The notes below the pieces were generated by a model. It saw only the letters and a list, made by a program, of their open reading frames with translations. It was not told the DNA's origin and did no database searches. From Calonectria ilicicola (taxonomy: Eukaryota > Ascomycota > Sordariomycetes > Hypocreales > Nectriaceae), in contig CP085833.1 in NCBI GenBank assembly GCA_020809705.1, forward strand, positions 4,960,001 to 5,024,000: DNA of 64,000 bases, read 5' to 3'. Position numbers and translations under genes: made by a program. The number at the start of each line of letters is the position of its first letter. The first letter of the stretch is position 1. Below are positions 10,149-23,600 of the stretch, in pieces.

Positions 10149-12648
10149 TTTGAAGAGAATATGAGAGTGAAGCAAATAGCTAGTAAATTGAGTGGTAAAT
10201 TCTTGTTGTTGTCGAGACTGTAACTGTTGACTGAGTAAAGAAAGCAGCTCAATCAATGGAGTTTTGAACCTTTTATACATGTTTGCTCAACTGATTTTGT
10301 CAAAAGGCCATCACTCAAGTCTCAAGACACTTCAACAACACGATATTATTTCTTGAAAGCTGCTTGGTGGAAAAAATATCAACATAGCAACAGTGGAGAT
10401 TATTACGAGAAAGATATTCACCATCATGTCTTTCTTGAGGAGTCACTGGCAATTTTCCGCTTACCCATTCACACGTTCGATGCGAAACAAACTGTCGGAT
10501 GTCAAGGACTTCGTATTGAGCCTCAAAGGCCCAGGCGCTTGGACGTACTTGCCATTTGTAGACATTGCGTCCCGGATTGACAGGTCCCGAGTCCTTATTT
10601 TGTGGGCTGGTTTTTGAGCCCATGAGCAAATCACGGGATTTAGAGAACCAGGGCCGCTGATTCGTCACAGTACAGGCTAATACGAGACTGTCCTGCTTCT
10701 TTTCAAACAAGCCAGATAGCGAGAACAGAGGTATCCTAATAGATTTTGTAGATAAGTAATATGTCCTCTTCGAGATGGAAGTATTCTCACTCACTTAATC
10801 AGGTTCAAACTCCACTTCCGCAGGGACAGCCAAAAAAGATCTTGGGGAAAAAAAGCCACTAAACTGCTCATGTGGCAAACTCTATTACAATGAATACGAT
10901 GGTGGATTTATCTTGATTGGTGGAAGAGCTCAAACCAGTGAGACATTTACTGCATTACAGAGGTATAGCTACAAAGTGTCATGCCATGATCCTGTCTCAA
11001 TTTGCCATGACTAAGGGGCATTGATTGGTCGAACGGACTTGTGCTTGCAAGCCGACTGCTTTTATTGGCCACCCAAATCGGATCTCCTGGGCTTAAACCA
11101 ACTCGGTATCAAGGGAGTCCGGAAGAATACCAAAGCAGTTTAGCGGGATTAGTATTAGGTTATACTCTAAGTTATACTTATTCTGGAAATCGGTGATCGC
11201 TTGATGTCAATGCAAGATCGGCTCATGCTACCGAGCTGAGTGGAAAGATAGCTCCACCAGCGGAAGGTGGTGGAGTGGCGAAAGCTCTACTTCGCTGGTA
11301 CAAAGGTGAGAGGAGATAAAAATAAAACGGAGGGTAGAAATTGTGTACCTAAAATATGAATGTGAAATAGAAACCAGTACTGGTGTGGAAAATGGGGTCT
11401 GCTCCCTTGTAGGGAGCCACCGTGTGATGCCAGTCTCGAGAAAATCCAGCCATTCCACTGCAATATTTCCCTAGATTAGGGACAGACAAAATTGCACGTT
11501 AGCCAGCCAATCCGAATGATATATCAGGTCACTCAAGCACCACAAATCTTCTCTGTGAGCGTCATCTCGACCTCATCACCAGATCCAAAAAGCTCAGGTG
11601 GCCGATAACCAACACGACTTCAGACAGTTCCCAAAGTAGCGTCTCTGACTAATTCTCTCGGCGAAAAAACACCCGGCTTGCTCCATTAGTGTGGCCCCAC
11701 AGTTACTTAAGACCGCTGAGGGAAGGTTTATTCATGGGGTGGAGAATTGACACGGAAGTAGGAGAATTCACCCAGACCTTGAGGTTTGCATGCACACTCT
11801 TCTGCACCAACCGGTTTTGGGGGACTTTTACAACTTGATGACTCAATATTGGAACGGACTGACAGGAAGGTGTGAAGCATCTAATCACCTCAGCCTGTCG
11901 TCGCCTGTAGGAGGATGCCGGCGACTGATTGGAGCGACGCAGATGACTTCATACTCTACAATGTAGTTCAATTTTATCGATGAGGGTGCATAGCCTCCAC
12001 CCATGCCTGCCTACATGTGGCTCATTCAGAGAAGCACCGACATTACACCATTTATACTCTTAGGTAATCTACTGAGAAAAAAAACAAAATTATTCAGACC
12101 ACGTGTCCTCATCAAATGATCATGTCGTCAGGCTGAATTTCCCAACTGCTATGGATTTCAACTCAAATCTACTCACGACAGCCGGTTCTCAAAGCTGCCC
12201 TAAGTTTTGATATGTTGTACATCATTTCCCACAGCCATTGGCCTAAGCCATTGTGGACCATGGGACAAAATGCCTCAAACATCACATTCATCTCCGCATC
12301 CATCATGAATCAATGACGTAATTGATGCAAATAGAAAAATCACAACCGTCGCCAGCCTACTTTCTCTGTACCCTGAGGTTATTTGGTATATTCTTGACGG
12401 GATTTCTCAAAAGTATATTATCTACCTGTAACCTGTCCATCGAAAGACCCAGATCATGGTATGGCGTCAACTCGGCGAAAAGCGTTTCAAATCGCGTTCT
12501 CAATATGCATTCAATAAACAAAAGACGACCTTCTATGTCTGTATGTTGCTGTCATTTATTCACCCTCGGCGTTTCAGGTGCGCCATAAGGGTCTAATTGG
12601 TTCAGCATCCCCACAACAATATTTCCAATCTCCACGGTTCTTGTAGCT
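10149..12648. other. 2.5-kb intergenic region
   Basis: Contains the pectate lyase promoter (10149 onward) and otherwise no supported gene. Reading frames at 10315-10794, 11228-11458 and 12322-12588 show no domain, no plausible codon pattern and no splice context. A CACGTG E-box-like hexamer lies near 12100. Confidence 0.5.
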
Positions 12649-14036
12649 TTAGTATATGTAGAGACTAAAAGCCTGGGTTTTTGGCCATCTCAGCATTCTC
12701 CACAATTTTGGGTGATCCTTAAGATACGACTCAATAACTGTAAAGAGCTTTCTTGACCAACCCTGCATGAACCAAAACTGTGACTCGAAAATACTAAGTA
12801 GCAAAGAGAAGTAAGACAGGAGCAGCATAGCGTATGGGTTGGTGTCTCGAATATCATTCATGATATTTTCGGGGATAACATATGCTAAGAACATGAGCAT
12901 CCCGATTTCGATGTGAGTGCCTGCATGTGCAATTAGAATGGTTGCCTTTCGTAGCTGAAGTACGGCCGCTTCATAGTCCTGTCGACTGTCATCGGGTAGG
13001 TTCTTTTGGAAGAAGGTCGCAAGATCGCGCAATGATTCAAATATATCTAACGGAAGTCGACTATGCTCTAAAGGGGGATCTTTGCTTGGGGTAGTGTTAG
13101 CTAATTTATATTTCCCTGTCAAAGAGGACCGGGCGCTTACTTAAAATTGTCACTATGTTCCTCAACAATGAAAACCCCGTAGGTCCAAGGCGCAAACGGC
13201 GTCCCAACAAGGATGCTCTGAGACGGTGGATGTGTAGTACGGAGGCCGCGAATCAAGACAAATATCTTGAAAAGTTCAGAAACTGCATTGTAACCAGGCA
13301 TTTCGCTAATACGTTCCAGCAGCGACAAAGTGTATAGGGCAATTGTAGACGAAAAGCAGAACAGTGGTGGCCAGGTATCTTTTCCAACATTGGCTAATGC
13401 AGAACGGAAACCTTCTAGGCCAGCAGTGAGGTGATAAGTGGCGAGATTATGATATTTTGCTCGTTGCGCTGGGAGTAAGTGCGCTTTGTGCAGGGCAGCG
13501 ACGGCGAGAGTGCCTTGGATGACGAATGGAGAAATATAACCTGTCTCTGGCACAACAACACGCCAGACGTACTGCATGTCAGGGCGAAGAGCAATTGTAT
13601 TGGCTGTAGTTGTGGAATAGTGGTGCATCAGTTCCAAACTATGGTCATGGGGCTTGGTCACAGGATCTAGAAGCGGGAGGGGCGCCTGATTCGGGCTTGA
13701 CTGCACGCTGGTGGGTATTTCGATTACTGAAGCAGATGCAGAAGCAAATTCAGAAGCCGAGCTTGCAACAGAAACAGGTTTTCTGACTGGGTGGATATTG
13801 GCAACAGCAGCACCAGGTGTGGATAAGCTGCAAGACACATCACGTCGAATGCAATTGAAGCAAGACGGACGAAGTTCATCGCACTATGAGATTATTCGTC
13901 AGAGAATATCCTGCAGTAATGCTTTAGGAGATAAGGTTGGAGATGAGTAGATTTTATGAATGCCATATCCTACCTTGACCTTCCTGCGCTTGCACTCAAC
14001 GCATCCTTTTCGAGATTTAGTGTGGATACGCCGCAT
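12649..14036 (-). CDS. Zn2Cys6 transcription factor with Fungal_trans_2-type domain
   Basis: Three exons: 14036-13974, 13883-13141 and 13084-12649, giving 413 residues. The short first exon starts MRRIHTKSRKG and the zinc cluster spans the first intron, with cysteines at 12, 15, 22, 29, 32 and 39. The second intron (13140-13085) uses GTAAGC and a GCTAAC branch site; its closer AG would shift the frame. A Ser/Ala/Pro-rich linker is followed by LELMHHYSTTTANT and ALHKAHLLPAQ, typical of the helical DUF3468/Fungal_trans_2 region of sterol-uptake-like regulators (UPC2-like class). Nuclear regulator; targets unknown. No obvious cluster genes adjoin it. Confidence 0.85.
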
Positions 14037-15125
14037 ATTCGCCGGAGTCGTCGGAAATATGGGAGCGTGTGACCGCGAGAAGTAATAGTTGGCTGGAGAA
14101 TCAACACGAATTTACGCGTCGTTTGAGGAAAGAACGAAAATAGAAATGGCGAATCTCTGTAAAGACGATCAATTACAGATGACCAGTCATTGATGGCAAG
14201 AGGGGGCAAGGTGAATCTTATGAAATGCGAGCGAGTACGTCGGAGCTTAGCGGGCTCTAGCGTGCCCGCTCAGCCTCAAACGAATTGACGCTATGATCAC
14301 GAAGAGTACAATGCCGTTGATGATGGCAGCCATCCTTTTATTGGAGCAAAGCTCATCAGAAACTTAAATTGAGACTTGATGGGCTAATAAACGTTTGCAG
14401 TGCAGCTATCGGAGCAAGCGACCTAACCCAGTCATTTAGTCAATGCGACGGAGGCCGTGGGAGTGGTCTTTGCCACCACCAGCCATATCTGGTTTGATGA
14501 GGGAAGGCAAAAGTTCAATTGTAAAGGTATATACAAGTGCAATGTTTCAAATGATCCCTGACTATTTTGATAATTCAATTTGCACACTTCCATCTCTTTC
14601 TTTCCAGCTAGCGTGGCCAACCTGAGCTTATCAATTCGCTCGGAGAATTGAGGCCTGTTGAAACAAAGGCGCATGGGTACGAAGTCAAATTAGTTAGCGA
14701 CAAGTCAAGAGCACTAAGACCCTCGGGTTCGCATATGGTGGAGCTGAGAACGACAGAAGTGATTGGCCCGGTCCAATCCAGCAAACCCCTTGGTTGTTCA
14801 TTTATCCAATCATGACAGAGCGTCACTATTACGCTACGACAAGAGCAAACACGAATGGAAACAACCTGGTTCAACAGGTTTCTGAATGGTGCAAGAATTT
14901 CCTAGCCAACATAGCCCTGTGCTGGATTGAGCGCTCGCAAACGCATCGCCATCGCATTACCAGGATTGCAGTGCCAAGTTGTCGTAACAGACTCCTCTCA
15001 TATTTCTAGCCATTGAAGTATTATAAAATGTAAACTCCCATCTGTGATGATTCAGAACTCAGACTCAGATCAAACCCACCAAATCATCACTATTAAGCAC
15101 AATATCTCACGAACGAACCAGCATC
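14037..15125. other. intergenic between divergent regulator and RTA1-like genes
   Basis: About 1.1 kb shared upstream region of the Zn2Cys6 regulator (minus) and the RTA1-like gene (plus). Short reading frames at 14432-14874 are on conflicting strands and look random. Confidence 0.5.
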
Positions 15126-16120
15126 ATGGCACAGTGCATTGACGACTACCTTACCGCTGACTGGGCCTTTTATCGGTTCAAGCCCTCCACAGCCGCTGCG
15201 GTCATCTTTATTGTCCTTTTTATTTTGACAACAACTCTCCATGCATTTCAAATGTGGAAAGCCAAAACCTGGTACATGACTGCGTTCTGCATTGGTGGTG
15301 TTTGTAGGTTATGTTTAGGCGACAGTCTCCAACAAACATGCTAATCAACCTTTTCAAACACAGGTGAAATTATTGGATATATCGGCCGAGCAGTGAACAC
15401 TACCGAGCGAGTGGGTTGTTGGTCACTCGGCCCATACGTCATTCAGAGTGTGCTGCTGCTTGTTGCCCCTGCTCTTATGGCCGCTTCGATCTACATGGTC
15501 TTGAGCCGTGTCATTCTTTTAACTGAAGCAGAGTGCCACGCCATCATCAAAAGACGCTGGCTGACAAAGATATTCGTTGTGAGCGACGTAATTTCTCTGT
15601 TTTTGCAAGCCGGAGGTACATCATTTGCGCAGCAGAGCCTACATTTGATTGCATTTTACTAAATTGGATTATAGGTGGCAGCATCATGGGCGGAGCAAAG
15701 CCCAACAACAACTTAAAGGATATCGGCGAGCATGTTATTGTCGCTGGCCTGTTTGTCCAACTATTTGTCTTTGGTATCTTCATCATCGTGGCAGGACTCT
15801 TCCATCGTCGAATGCTACTTGCGCCGACGGCTAAGAGCCAAGAGCCTTTGATCCGGTGGCAGAGCTATTTGACGACTCTTTACGTTACCAGCGCACTCAT
15901 TTGGGTCCGGAGCCTTTTTCGAGTTATTGAGTATCTGCAGGGAAACAACGGTACCATTATGAGACATGAGGCGTACATTTTTATTTTCGACGCCACTCTC
16001 ATGTTCATCGTCATGATTTGGATGAATTGGTTTCATCCCAGCGAAATTGGCCTTTTGCTGAGGAACGAAGAGCTCTCTACCAATAACTACAAGCTCCTCG
16101 GCCTTAACATTCGGGTGTGA
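15126..16120 (+). CDS. RTA1-like seven-helix membrane protein
   Basis: Three exons, 15126-15303, 15364-15615 and 15675-16120, give about 291 residues. Seven hydrophobic helices are visible, beginning with AAAVIFIVLFILTTTLHAF. Family hallmarks of RTA1/RTM1 (PF04479) are present: a conserved EIIGYIGR after the second helix, SVLLLVAPALMAASIYMVL, then DVISLFLQAGGG and SIMGG, and the late FRVIEYLQG...HE. Members are fungal plasma-membrane proteins linked to resistance against toxic lipids, 7-aminocholesterol and long-chain bases; lipid translocation is proposed. The downstream region contains overlapping inverted repeats (16175-16240). Confidence 0.92.
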
Positions 16121-16174
16121 ACAGTCCCAAGACTAAGATATGGCTACATGCCGACGCTCATGTCAGAAAATTCA

Positions 16175-16240
16175 CCATGGGAAATTCAACCGAATGCCAA
16201 CTCGAGCGCTTACAATTTCCCATGGCCAGGGTTGAAATTC
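16175..16240. repeat. nested perfect inverted repeats downstream of the RTA1-like gene
   Basis: CCATGGGAAATT at 16175-16186 is exactly matched by its reverse complement at 16214-16225, and GAAATTCAAC at 16181-16190 is matched by its reverse complement at 16231-16240. The two pairings overlap, so they are mutually exclusive hairpins. In an mRNA 3' tail they could act in 3' end formation or stability; function is inference. Confidence 0.6.
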
Positions 16241-17315
16241 AAATAGATTGGTGTAAACCAAGCCACTACATAAGTGGTAGTGAATAGATTAACTTGATTT
16301 AGTCGTATGGTTTGGTTATGGACATGGACGTCACCGTTCTCATTTTTCCTTTCTTGTCTCTCTAAATAAAAATAATTTGTAGCTTTAAATTGCGATTACT
16401 GTGTACTGAGTGTTACTGCAGTCTGACTTCATAGACTTTCTATCCTGGATGTTGGCAAAACTACATCGTTAGGCAGGGATTCACACACGCGAGTTAATAA
16501 TAACATCCTACAGCAAACAGATGGATCCTTACCTCGGATGGAAGTGTTGTGGAAAGGCCCAAGGAATGGTCTGCCCTAGCTATCCTCTGCTCAAGAGACA
16601 TTTTAGATTACCCTTTTAATCTCCTGCAGACCACAGTAACCTTCAATTGATGTCGTAAGCCCAAGCTGAGCAAGTCATTTACATCATATTGCATTCGTGA
16701 GACACCATCTTCTCCGTGCTTAGAACCCGCTCTTGATGACTGGTCTTGGCAACTACGAAAATTGAAATATTGTATTAGACCGCAAGTGGAATTTCAGGCG
16801 CCAAAGATGGCAAATGCGGGGGTATTAAACCATGACAGACCGCATATCCTTGTCCATAGCTTAGAAAATGCCAATCAAAGATGTGTCACTGCTACGTGTT
16901 AGAACGGCTTATTTCGGGGCACAGTCAGATCCGATGCTACTCATAAGGTTCCAGCTTTCGGCTGATTCCACATTGGGGAAAATTCCGGGGACAATCCAGC
17001 ATTACAACGTTATAGCGCTTACAACACCAGAACTTGGCAGGCTCAAATATGGGTCCAAATTTAGGGTAGGGAAACGGATCAAGTTTTCCATGGCTCAAAT
17101 GGGACTTGGACCAGATATCAATTGTAGCTTGCTTACAGCCTACCCCGCCGATGCCAAGTTATTTTATTGCATTTTATGAAACATGGTCCGGGGCACAATT
17201 TTCTCATTCTAGTTGGCATGGCCACGAGTTCTAGAGTAGTCTTCTACTACCAGATTTAGTTTTACCCAGCGATTGTTTTCAAGGAGACCTTGTTTATTTT
17301 TTACTTTTGATCAAG
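16241..17315. other. intergenic with a doubtful 103-codon frame
   Basis: Mostly promoter of the esterase gene. A plus-strand ATG frame at 16868-17179 would encode 103 residues (starts MPIKDVSLLRV), with mixed composition and no recognised family; it may be a real small gene, a relic or chance. I found no splice sites that extend it. Confidence 0.3.
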
Positions 17316-18531
17316 ATGAGTTCCGAAACTCCTATCAAGGCTCGAAACCACACACCCGGAAATATTCCATTGGGAGACATACCTCGAACGCTCTGGGCCA
17401 TCGTGAAAATTGTAACTGGACTGTTCTCATTTTCCATACGCAGGTGTTTTATGAAACGACCCAGAGCTTGGGGAGAAGATATTCAGAGGACCCTGGTACG
17501 CCTGTAAGTGTCCCCTACAAATAGTGGCGAGCCATCATCTAACTGTCTGCAGTTGTCTCGGCAGGTTGCCCAACTCTATACTGCGCATTTCGCCGCCATT
17601 TAACCGCCTGGCTAAATCAGAGCGTTATGGTAAAGTCTTTCCAAATCTCAACGAATTCATTGAGACGCCAGACTTTGCGGGATATTGGCTTTGCAAACCT
17701 CGCTTCGAAAAAGAAAGCCGACCGAGTGAGGCCGATGTGGTCATCGTGTATGCTCATGGTGGAGCATACAGTTTATTCCACCCTAATACCTTCTCCGTAT
17801 TGCTCCTTAGAATTGCTGAAACGATCGCGGAAGAAGGGAAATCAGCAGCAGTCTTCATGCTAAACTATGATTACGCCCCCGAGTTCAAGTTTCCCACTCA
17901 ACTCAGCCAGATGAGTGCTTGCTGGGAATATCTGACTGATCAAATGGAGATTCCACCTTCAAAAATTGCTTTAATGGGCGATTCAGCTGGTGGATCCTTG
18001 TGTCTCTCTTTCCTTACCCATTTGGCACACCCACTCTCTGGAGTCAAGTCTCCAAGTGTAACGGGCAAGCCGGGGAAAGGCCTCTTTCTGATCAGTCCTT
18101 GGGTCAGCTTGTCCAATGAATCAGGGTATTCTAATGAAAGAGAGAGTGATGTCCTCGAGGTAAGCGCATTACGTCGCTGGGCAAAGGGATTTATCGGCGA
18201 TGCCAAGCAAGCCGATCTGGATACCTACTTGGAGTTTACCCTTCCCATTAGCCAGCGACCAGGACTGAATGAGATTTTACCGGCCAGGACCTTTGTGTTT
18301 GCTGGAGCGGATGAACTGTTTCTGGGAAACATTTCAGCATTTGTTGATGTCGCAAAAGATGCGGGCGCTAATGTCTTCTACAATATCAAGCCCAACCAAG
18401 TCCACGACTGGCAATTTTCCGAAGCATCAAAGAATGAGAAGGCGCATCTCCAACTTCCTCTTGGGACTCCTGACAATGGGTTGCTGTCTGGCTGTGACAC
18501 TATCGGTAAACTAATCAGCGAGATTGAATGA
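17316..18531 (+). CDS. alpha/beta-hydrolase, hormone-sensitive-lipase type (steryl acetyl hydrolase-like)
   Basis: Two exons, 17316-17503 and 17553-18531, 388 residues. The oxyanion-hole motif HGGAY begins near residue 130, the nucleophile elbow GDSAGG carries the catalytic serine, and GADELFLG and VHDW supply the expected Asp and His. The N-terminal region has a hydrophobic segment (LWAIVKIVTGLFSF) that could be a membrane anchor, as in Say1-type steryl deacetylases of the ER. Members of this class (Abhydrolase_3) hydrolyse short acyl esters; in fungi some remove acetyl groups from sterols or toxins. The true substrate is open. Confidence 0.87.
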
Positions 18532-19030
18532 GTGGAGAGACAAGGGTATTGTTGTATAGAAGATGCGTCTATTAACTAGGGAATGGATAATTTGGATTCT
18601 GCTGTAAATTAACGAATCATCAAGTGCGCGTGACCTAATTTGTGCTAACTACAAATACTGTTCACTAATAATGCCCCAGATTTGATCAAGAAATATGTAT
18701 TCCGGCTCGGGCCATACCCCGCCAACTCGTTGGTTCAGCAGGCTAAACACAAGCCATCCCGCTCCATCTACCAATGACATGGGAATTCACAGCCAAGGGC
18801 TCTGTGGTAGGGGACTCCACCGCGGCCCGACGAGCTTTGCCTGCAATTGATGACATGAACGAACCCCTCTTGCATTGGGAAAAAGGAGGCACAGCTGTCG
18901 CCTACCTGTTGAGATATTGTCGCATTTTTGTTGTTCATCTGTGGGGATTGTTGTTACCCTAGCAGCGGAGACGAGTCAGACCGAGCCGACAGCCAAAGAC
19001 ACGACGCACCCAAAGCCACAGTGAGCAAGC
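18532..19030. other. intergenic, promoter of the methyltransferase
   Basis: About 500 bases between the esterase and the methyltransferase, both on plus. No additional gene supported. Confidence 0.5.
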
Positions 19031-20203
19031 ATGACGACAAACACGACAGGGACTGCGACTGCGACCGCGACCGGGGCAGCGGCAGAGACCACCATCGCTC
19101 CAGCGACGGATCCCGTCGACGATGACGAGCTGGAGCTGGAGGGATGGGACGGCGACTCGAGCGCGTCGACATCGATTACTTCGGGTATCTACCGCCACTC
19201 GTGGGAGAACGGGCGGCGCTTCCACAGCTATAAGCATGGCCGGTACCCGATCCCCAACGACGATATCGAGCAGAACCGCGAGGACATGAAGCATGTCATG
19301 ATGCTAGAGATAACCGACGGCCGCCTCTACTACGCTCCCATCAGCGACAATGCACAGAGGATCATCGACGTGGGGACGGGAACAGGCATCTGGGCCATCG
19401 AAGGTTTGTGCTAAGCTGCTTTTGGGGGCAGCCAAGCCAAGAGGTCATCGCTGACAGCACAGTTGCCGACCAGATCCCCAGCGCAGAGGTGCTGGGCATT
19501 GACCTGTCGCCCATCCAGCCGCAGTGGGTGCCGCCCAACTGTCGCTTCATCATCGACGATGCCGAGGAGGACTGGCTGAACGGGGACAACTTTGACATGG
19601 TGCACATGCGCTCCATGTCGTCGGTGCTCAAGGACATCCCCAAGGCCCTGCGCCGCTCGTTTGAGTAAGTGTACATGTTGATTAAATGCTTCCATCTCTC
19701 TCTCTCTTGACCCACCCGAAGCGAACGCACCTGGACTAACGTGCACGGGGAACAGCGCCCTCAAACCCGGCGGGTGGCTCGAGATGCAGGAGCTGCAGGC
19801 CACTCTGAAATGCGACGACGCGACCATGCCTGACGATGACGGCTTGCTGGAATTCTATAGGACACTAAACCGCGCGCTGACGTTGTTCGGAATGGACCTC
19901 GACATGCCACACAAGCTGCAACCGCTGCTCGAGGAGGCCGGGTTCGTCAACATCCGCCACATCGCGAAAAAGGTGCCCGTGGGACCCTGGGCAAGGGACC
20001 GCCACCTCCGTGTCGCAGGGCAGTACCTTCGCGAGGCCATCAAGAACCTGATGCCTGCCATGACCAACAAGCCCTTCCGTGCGCTAGGCTTGTCAGAGGC
20101 CGAGTGCGAAGTTGCGGCCACCATGGGGCGGAAAGCTTTGCAGGACATGTCGAGACACAGATACCTCCCATTCCACTTCTGGATGGCCCAGAAGCCGGAA
20201 TAA
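19031..20203 (+). CDS. LaeA-like S-adenosylmethionine-dependent methyltransferase
   Basis: Three exons, 19031-19403, 19463-19664 and 19756-20203, give 340 residues. After a Thr/Ala-rich disordered leader and an acidic patch comes SGIYRHSWENGRRFHSYKHGRYPIPND, the usual opening of LaeA-like proteins. The SAM-binding motif I is IIDVGTGTGIWAIE, broken by intron 1 exactly after the motif; LGIDLSPIQPQWVPPNCRF and DMVHMRSM follow. LKPGGWLEMQE is the late core strand. True LaeA controls secondary-metabolite clusters as part of the velvet complex, but fungal genomes carry dozens of paralogues, many acting on small molecules; this could be either. Confidence 0.9.
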
Positions 20204-20643
20204 ACGAGGCAGCCTTTGATGATGTTGCACTTACCTCTCTCTGTCCTGATTGCATGTATGTAGCGTATCCATTGTCCCAGTAGCGGTTTGCGCACACTGC
20301 ACAGGCGGATGAATCCCACACGTAATGAGCACATGCCTCTACTCACTGCTGAATGGGATCCTGCCAGCAACCAATACCAATTACCCCATCGTATTAAACT
20401 GATGGCCATTCGATCCTTCTTCATCCCCGGCTGAGTCACTCCCCGCGCTATTTATAGCGTTTTACCCTTCTCAGCTCTGTAACCCCGCTATTTCAAGGCA
20501 CCAGGGTCGTGTCCCCGCCACACCTTCAGCTCTTATATAACCATAGCTGTCCTTCTCGCGATTCAACTGAACGACCCAGACAGCTTCGACGCTGTTCAGT
20601 CAACACTTCATTCAACTGCTCTGCTTCGACATTCCCCTCCACA
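20204..20643. other. intergenic, promoter of the long unknown gene
   Basis: About 440 bases. In-frame codons without a stop extend upstream of 20644 to about 20509, but no ATG lies there, so this is taken as 5' untranslated sequence. Confidence 0.5.
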
Positions 20644-23600
20644 ATGAGACGATCAAAAGCACCTCCCCCGGGAGTCACCACGACTCGCGTCAGTGCTGGC
20701 GACATTGTGGCGGCGATGCGTCAATCGACAAGTGCCCGGACGCGCACAAAGGCCATCGGCTTGTTTGGCAAGGCCCTGCGTCGCGTGGATCGCTTCCAGG
20801 CAACATGGGAAGCCGTCGGTGGTGCTGTTGGTCTCGTCGAATTGATGGCAGAATTTAGCGTGCGAGACGTGCGCTTCATGTGTCGTTGGCTGGGACGCAC
20901 TGGCTCAGCTGTCAAGGCAAGGCCTGACAGGCGTCAAGCCCTCGAGGAGGTTGTAATGTTGCTCCGAAACCAGCCTGCCGACAAGAGGCCACTCAGAGAG
21001 GCCTACCAAGACATCATCCCAGGATGCACCCCAGAAATGGTGCAGAAGTGTGAAAATGACAACGACGTGGAATGGTCTTCGTGGCAGCAAAAACGACTGT
21101 TTTTCGGTCATCGCGAGCTCAACCAAAAGACGTTCCTAGAGAATATCTTTAAGCCCGATGAGACAGTTGTCTTCCAAGAGGAAAAGAGGTTGTATTGCGA
21201 CAACTTTTCATTCTGTGAAGAGATTTTGCAGGTTCTCCTTTCCAAGGAGCAGGAGGACAAGCTGCGAATCCCACACGACTTCATGGTAGCTTTTGCCATG
21301 CCAGCACTCAAGCGGTTGCTTAAGAAACGATCCAATACGGAACCGCGGGATAGGTTCTTGGGACTTGTTTTACAATGCGTCTCAAAGTATCCAGTTGTCT
21401 TGGCCGACCAGCTGCACCTCGGACAAGACGGTTTGATTCAGTATGTCATTGCACGCTGGCTTGAGGCGCCAGTAGATCGCAAAGAAGCCATCAAGACACA
21501 ATTGATTCAGTTGATTCAACTTATGCCAACCATCGAACACCCGCCCCAGTTGAATGTTATCCACTTCGCTGTCAACTGTGTTCGGAAACACACTCGCGAA
21601 ACAAAGTACGAGCTTCTTAAGCTAATATTACAAAACATGAAAGGTTACCGCCTTGATATTGAAGATGATTCAGAAGCAGGCCTCGAGCTGCTGAACGATC
21701 GACTCGTCAAAGGTGATGCATGGCCAGCTAAGATGTTCTTCTGTCTTCAGCGTGAGAAAGGCTTGCAATTATTCGAGAGACTGGTCAAATCGTGCCCAAG
21801 TGGCCTGTTTCTATTTGCCGACACTGCAGGGGATACCATATTAAAGCAAGCCCGCAGCCTCGATGACGCCAGGCACGGAGATGTTGAGATTGTCGGATCT
21901 TTGTTGATCAGAAACCTCAACAATGATGCCAAGTACCCGGGCTGGTTACAACGTGTTCGTGACTTGGTCCATGAGCGGAGAAAGAAAGCACAACAGTCTC
22001 GTGAGCCTCCGGAGCGTACCTTTTGGGCCTCAGGAGCACTAAATTTGTGTGTTGCTGCTGGTGATCTAGAAACATTTAGAGATACCGTTGTATGGGCACG
22101 CCGCTTTAACAAGGACCCTCTCACAGTTCAACAACTCTACGGCGGCCAGGTGTTCAACACAAGAGAAATCAAGGCGCTGTTGGGCGTGCTACCTCAAGCT
22201 GAAACACCGGCAGCCGCAGTAGCCACCCTCGAGTCCGCAAAGGCAGGACTCGAACTTGCGGATAAAATTCTCATCAACCTCGTCGAGACGGCCGTCATGG
22301 CAATCCAAGAGCCTACATTCCAACACTACCATTGGAATACTGTGCTCCAGCTTCCGAAAGCTGTTACAAACTGGCGCGTGAAGCACGTAAAAACGCTTCA
22401 GGACATAATCAAGTCATCATCTCCAAATGACACTGATCTGGTAATTCAAGAAGCCATTTGGAAGCCAACCCTTGACACTGCGATAGAAGTGGAGACACTC
22501 TTATGCAAACCAACATTGGAGCTTCTGCGCAACCTCTCACCTCAGGTCGAAGCTCTAAGCTTTCATGTTTTGCGGGAGCTGAAAGAGGCCCCACCCGCCA
22601 TGATATCAGAGCTTGCCAGTTTCCTCTTCGATCAAATGAAGACCCGCCTTGGACCCGAGCTCTACAAAGCCCGGCTCAGACATGTGGTGGAAGTGATTGT
22701 TCGGATTGCTTCTAGTGATCAACCGTCGCTGGCTTGTCCATTCATCCGGGATATGATCATGGATGACGAAGATAACAGTGCCTGGTATCGGAGGTTTCTG
22801 CACGTAGGATTCCTATCTTCACTCCCAGCAGGATCAACCAAGGAATTCTTGTTCGGTTTGGCGACTGCAATGAAAGACAAGATGCATGCACAGCACACAC
22901 GACCAAAAGGAAATACCAACGTGCAACAAGTGCCTGCAATCAAGGTAACAACAATTAAACTGATGGCCCAGCTGTTACAAAACAACAAATTCCTTGACCC
23001 TCCTTCATCTTGCGAAATCCTCGTCGGCCTCCTCTCGGAGACGCGACATGTTGACGCCCAGATTGCTATTGTTAGCAGTCTCTTGAGTACAATGCAGGAG
23101 CCCGGCTGCAGGGAGGAGATTCGAACAGGAATCCTCGACGCCTTTGAGAAGTATGCGGTGCCAGTTGCTGCACAACTCAGCGAGCATCGTCGACTCTCAA
23201 AGAGTGACTGGGATGCTGCCGAACAAGATGGAGGTAAAATTCCTGAAATCGGCGAAGGAACTCCCTTCCTATTAACTCTAGCCAATCAAGCCGAAAGGGT
23301 CAATCTGGACTTGAGAGACAAGTTCCGCCTTGCACAGCTGTTCATGAAGGCAGTTGAGATGTCTGCTACCGCCCATGACCGCTGGATGAAGCTGTTCCTC
23401 GCAAAGAACGGCTTTACCCTTGACGCCGATGAAAAACTCCCAGCATCTCCCGCAAGGCTGGAAGTTCTCACAACTCTTTTTGCAGACTGGAAGGAGTACA
23501 TGCCGGCTTCTGTGTTCCAAATCCTACGCAACATGGTACTGACCAACCTATCTCCTACACCTGGGATAGCACGTATCACGAAGGCTATCAGGGCTAATGG

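Noticed and set aside
10315..10794. 159-codon minus-strand frame
   Set aside because: No ATG context, motif or splice support; looks like chance in the region upstream of the pectate lyase gene.
10735..10815. Possible tRNA because of a GGTTCAAACTCC T-loop-like string
   Set aside because: No matching acceptor, D or anticodon stems could be drawn around it.
13085..13140. Alternative 3' acceptor at about 13117 for the regulator's second intron
   Set aside because: It gives a very short intron and puts the third exon out of frame with an immediate stop; the acceptor after CCCCAAG keeps the frame.
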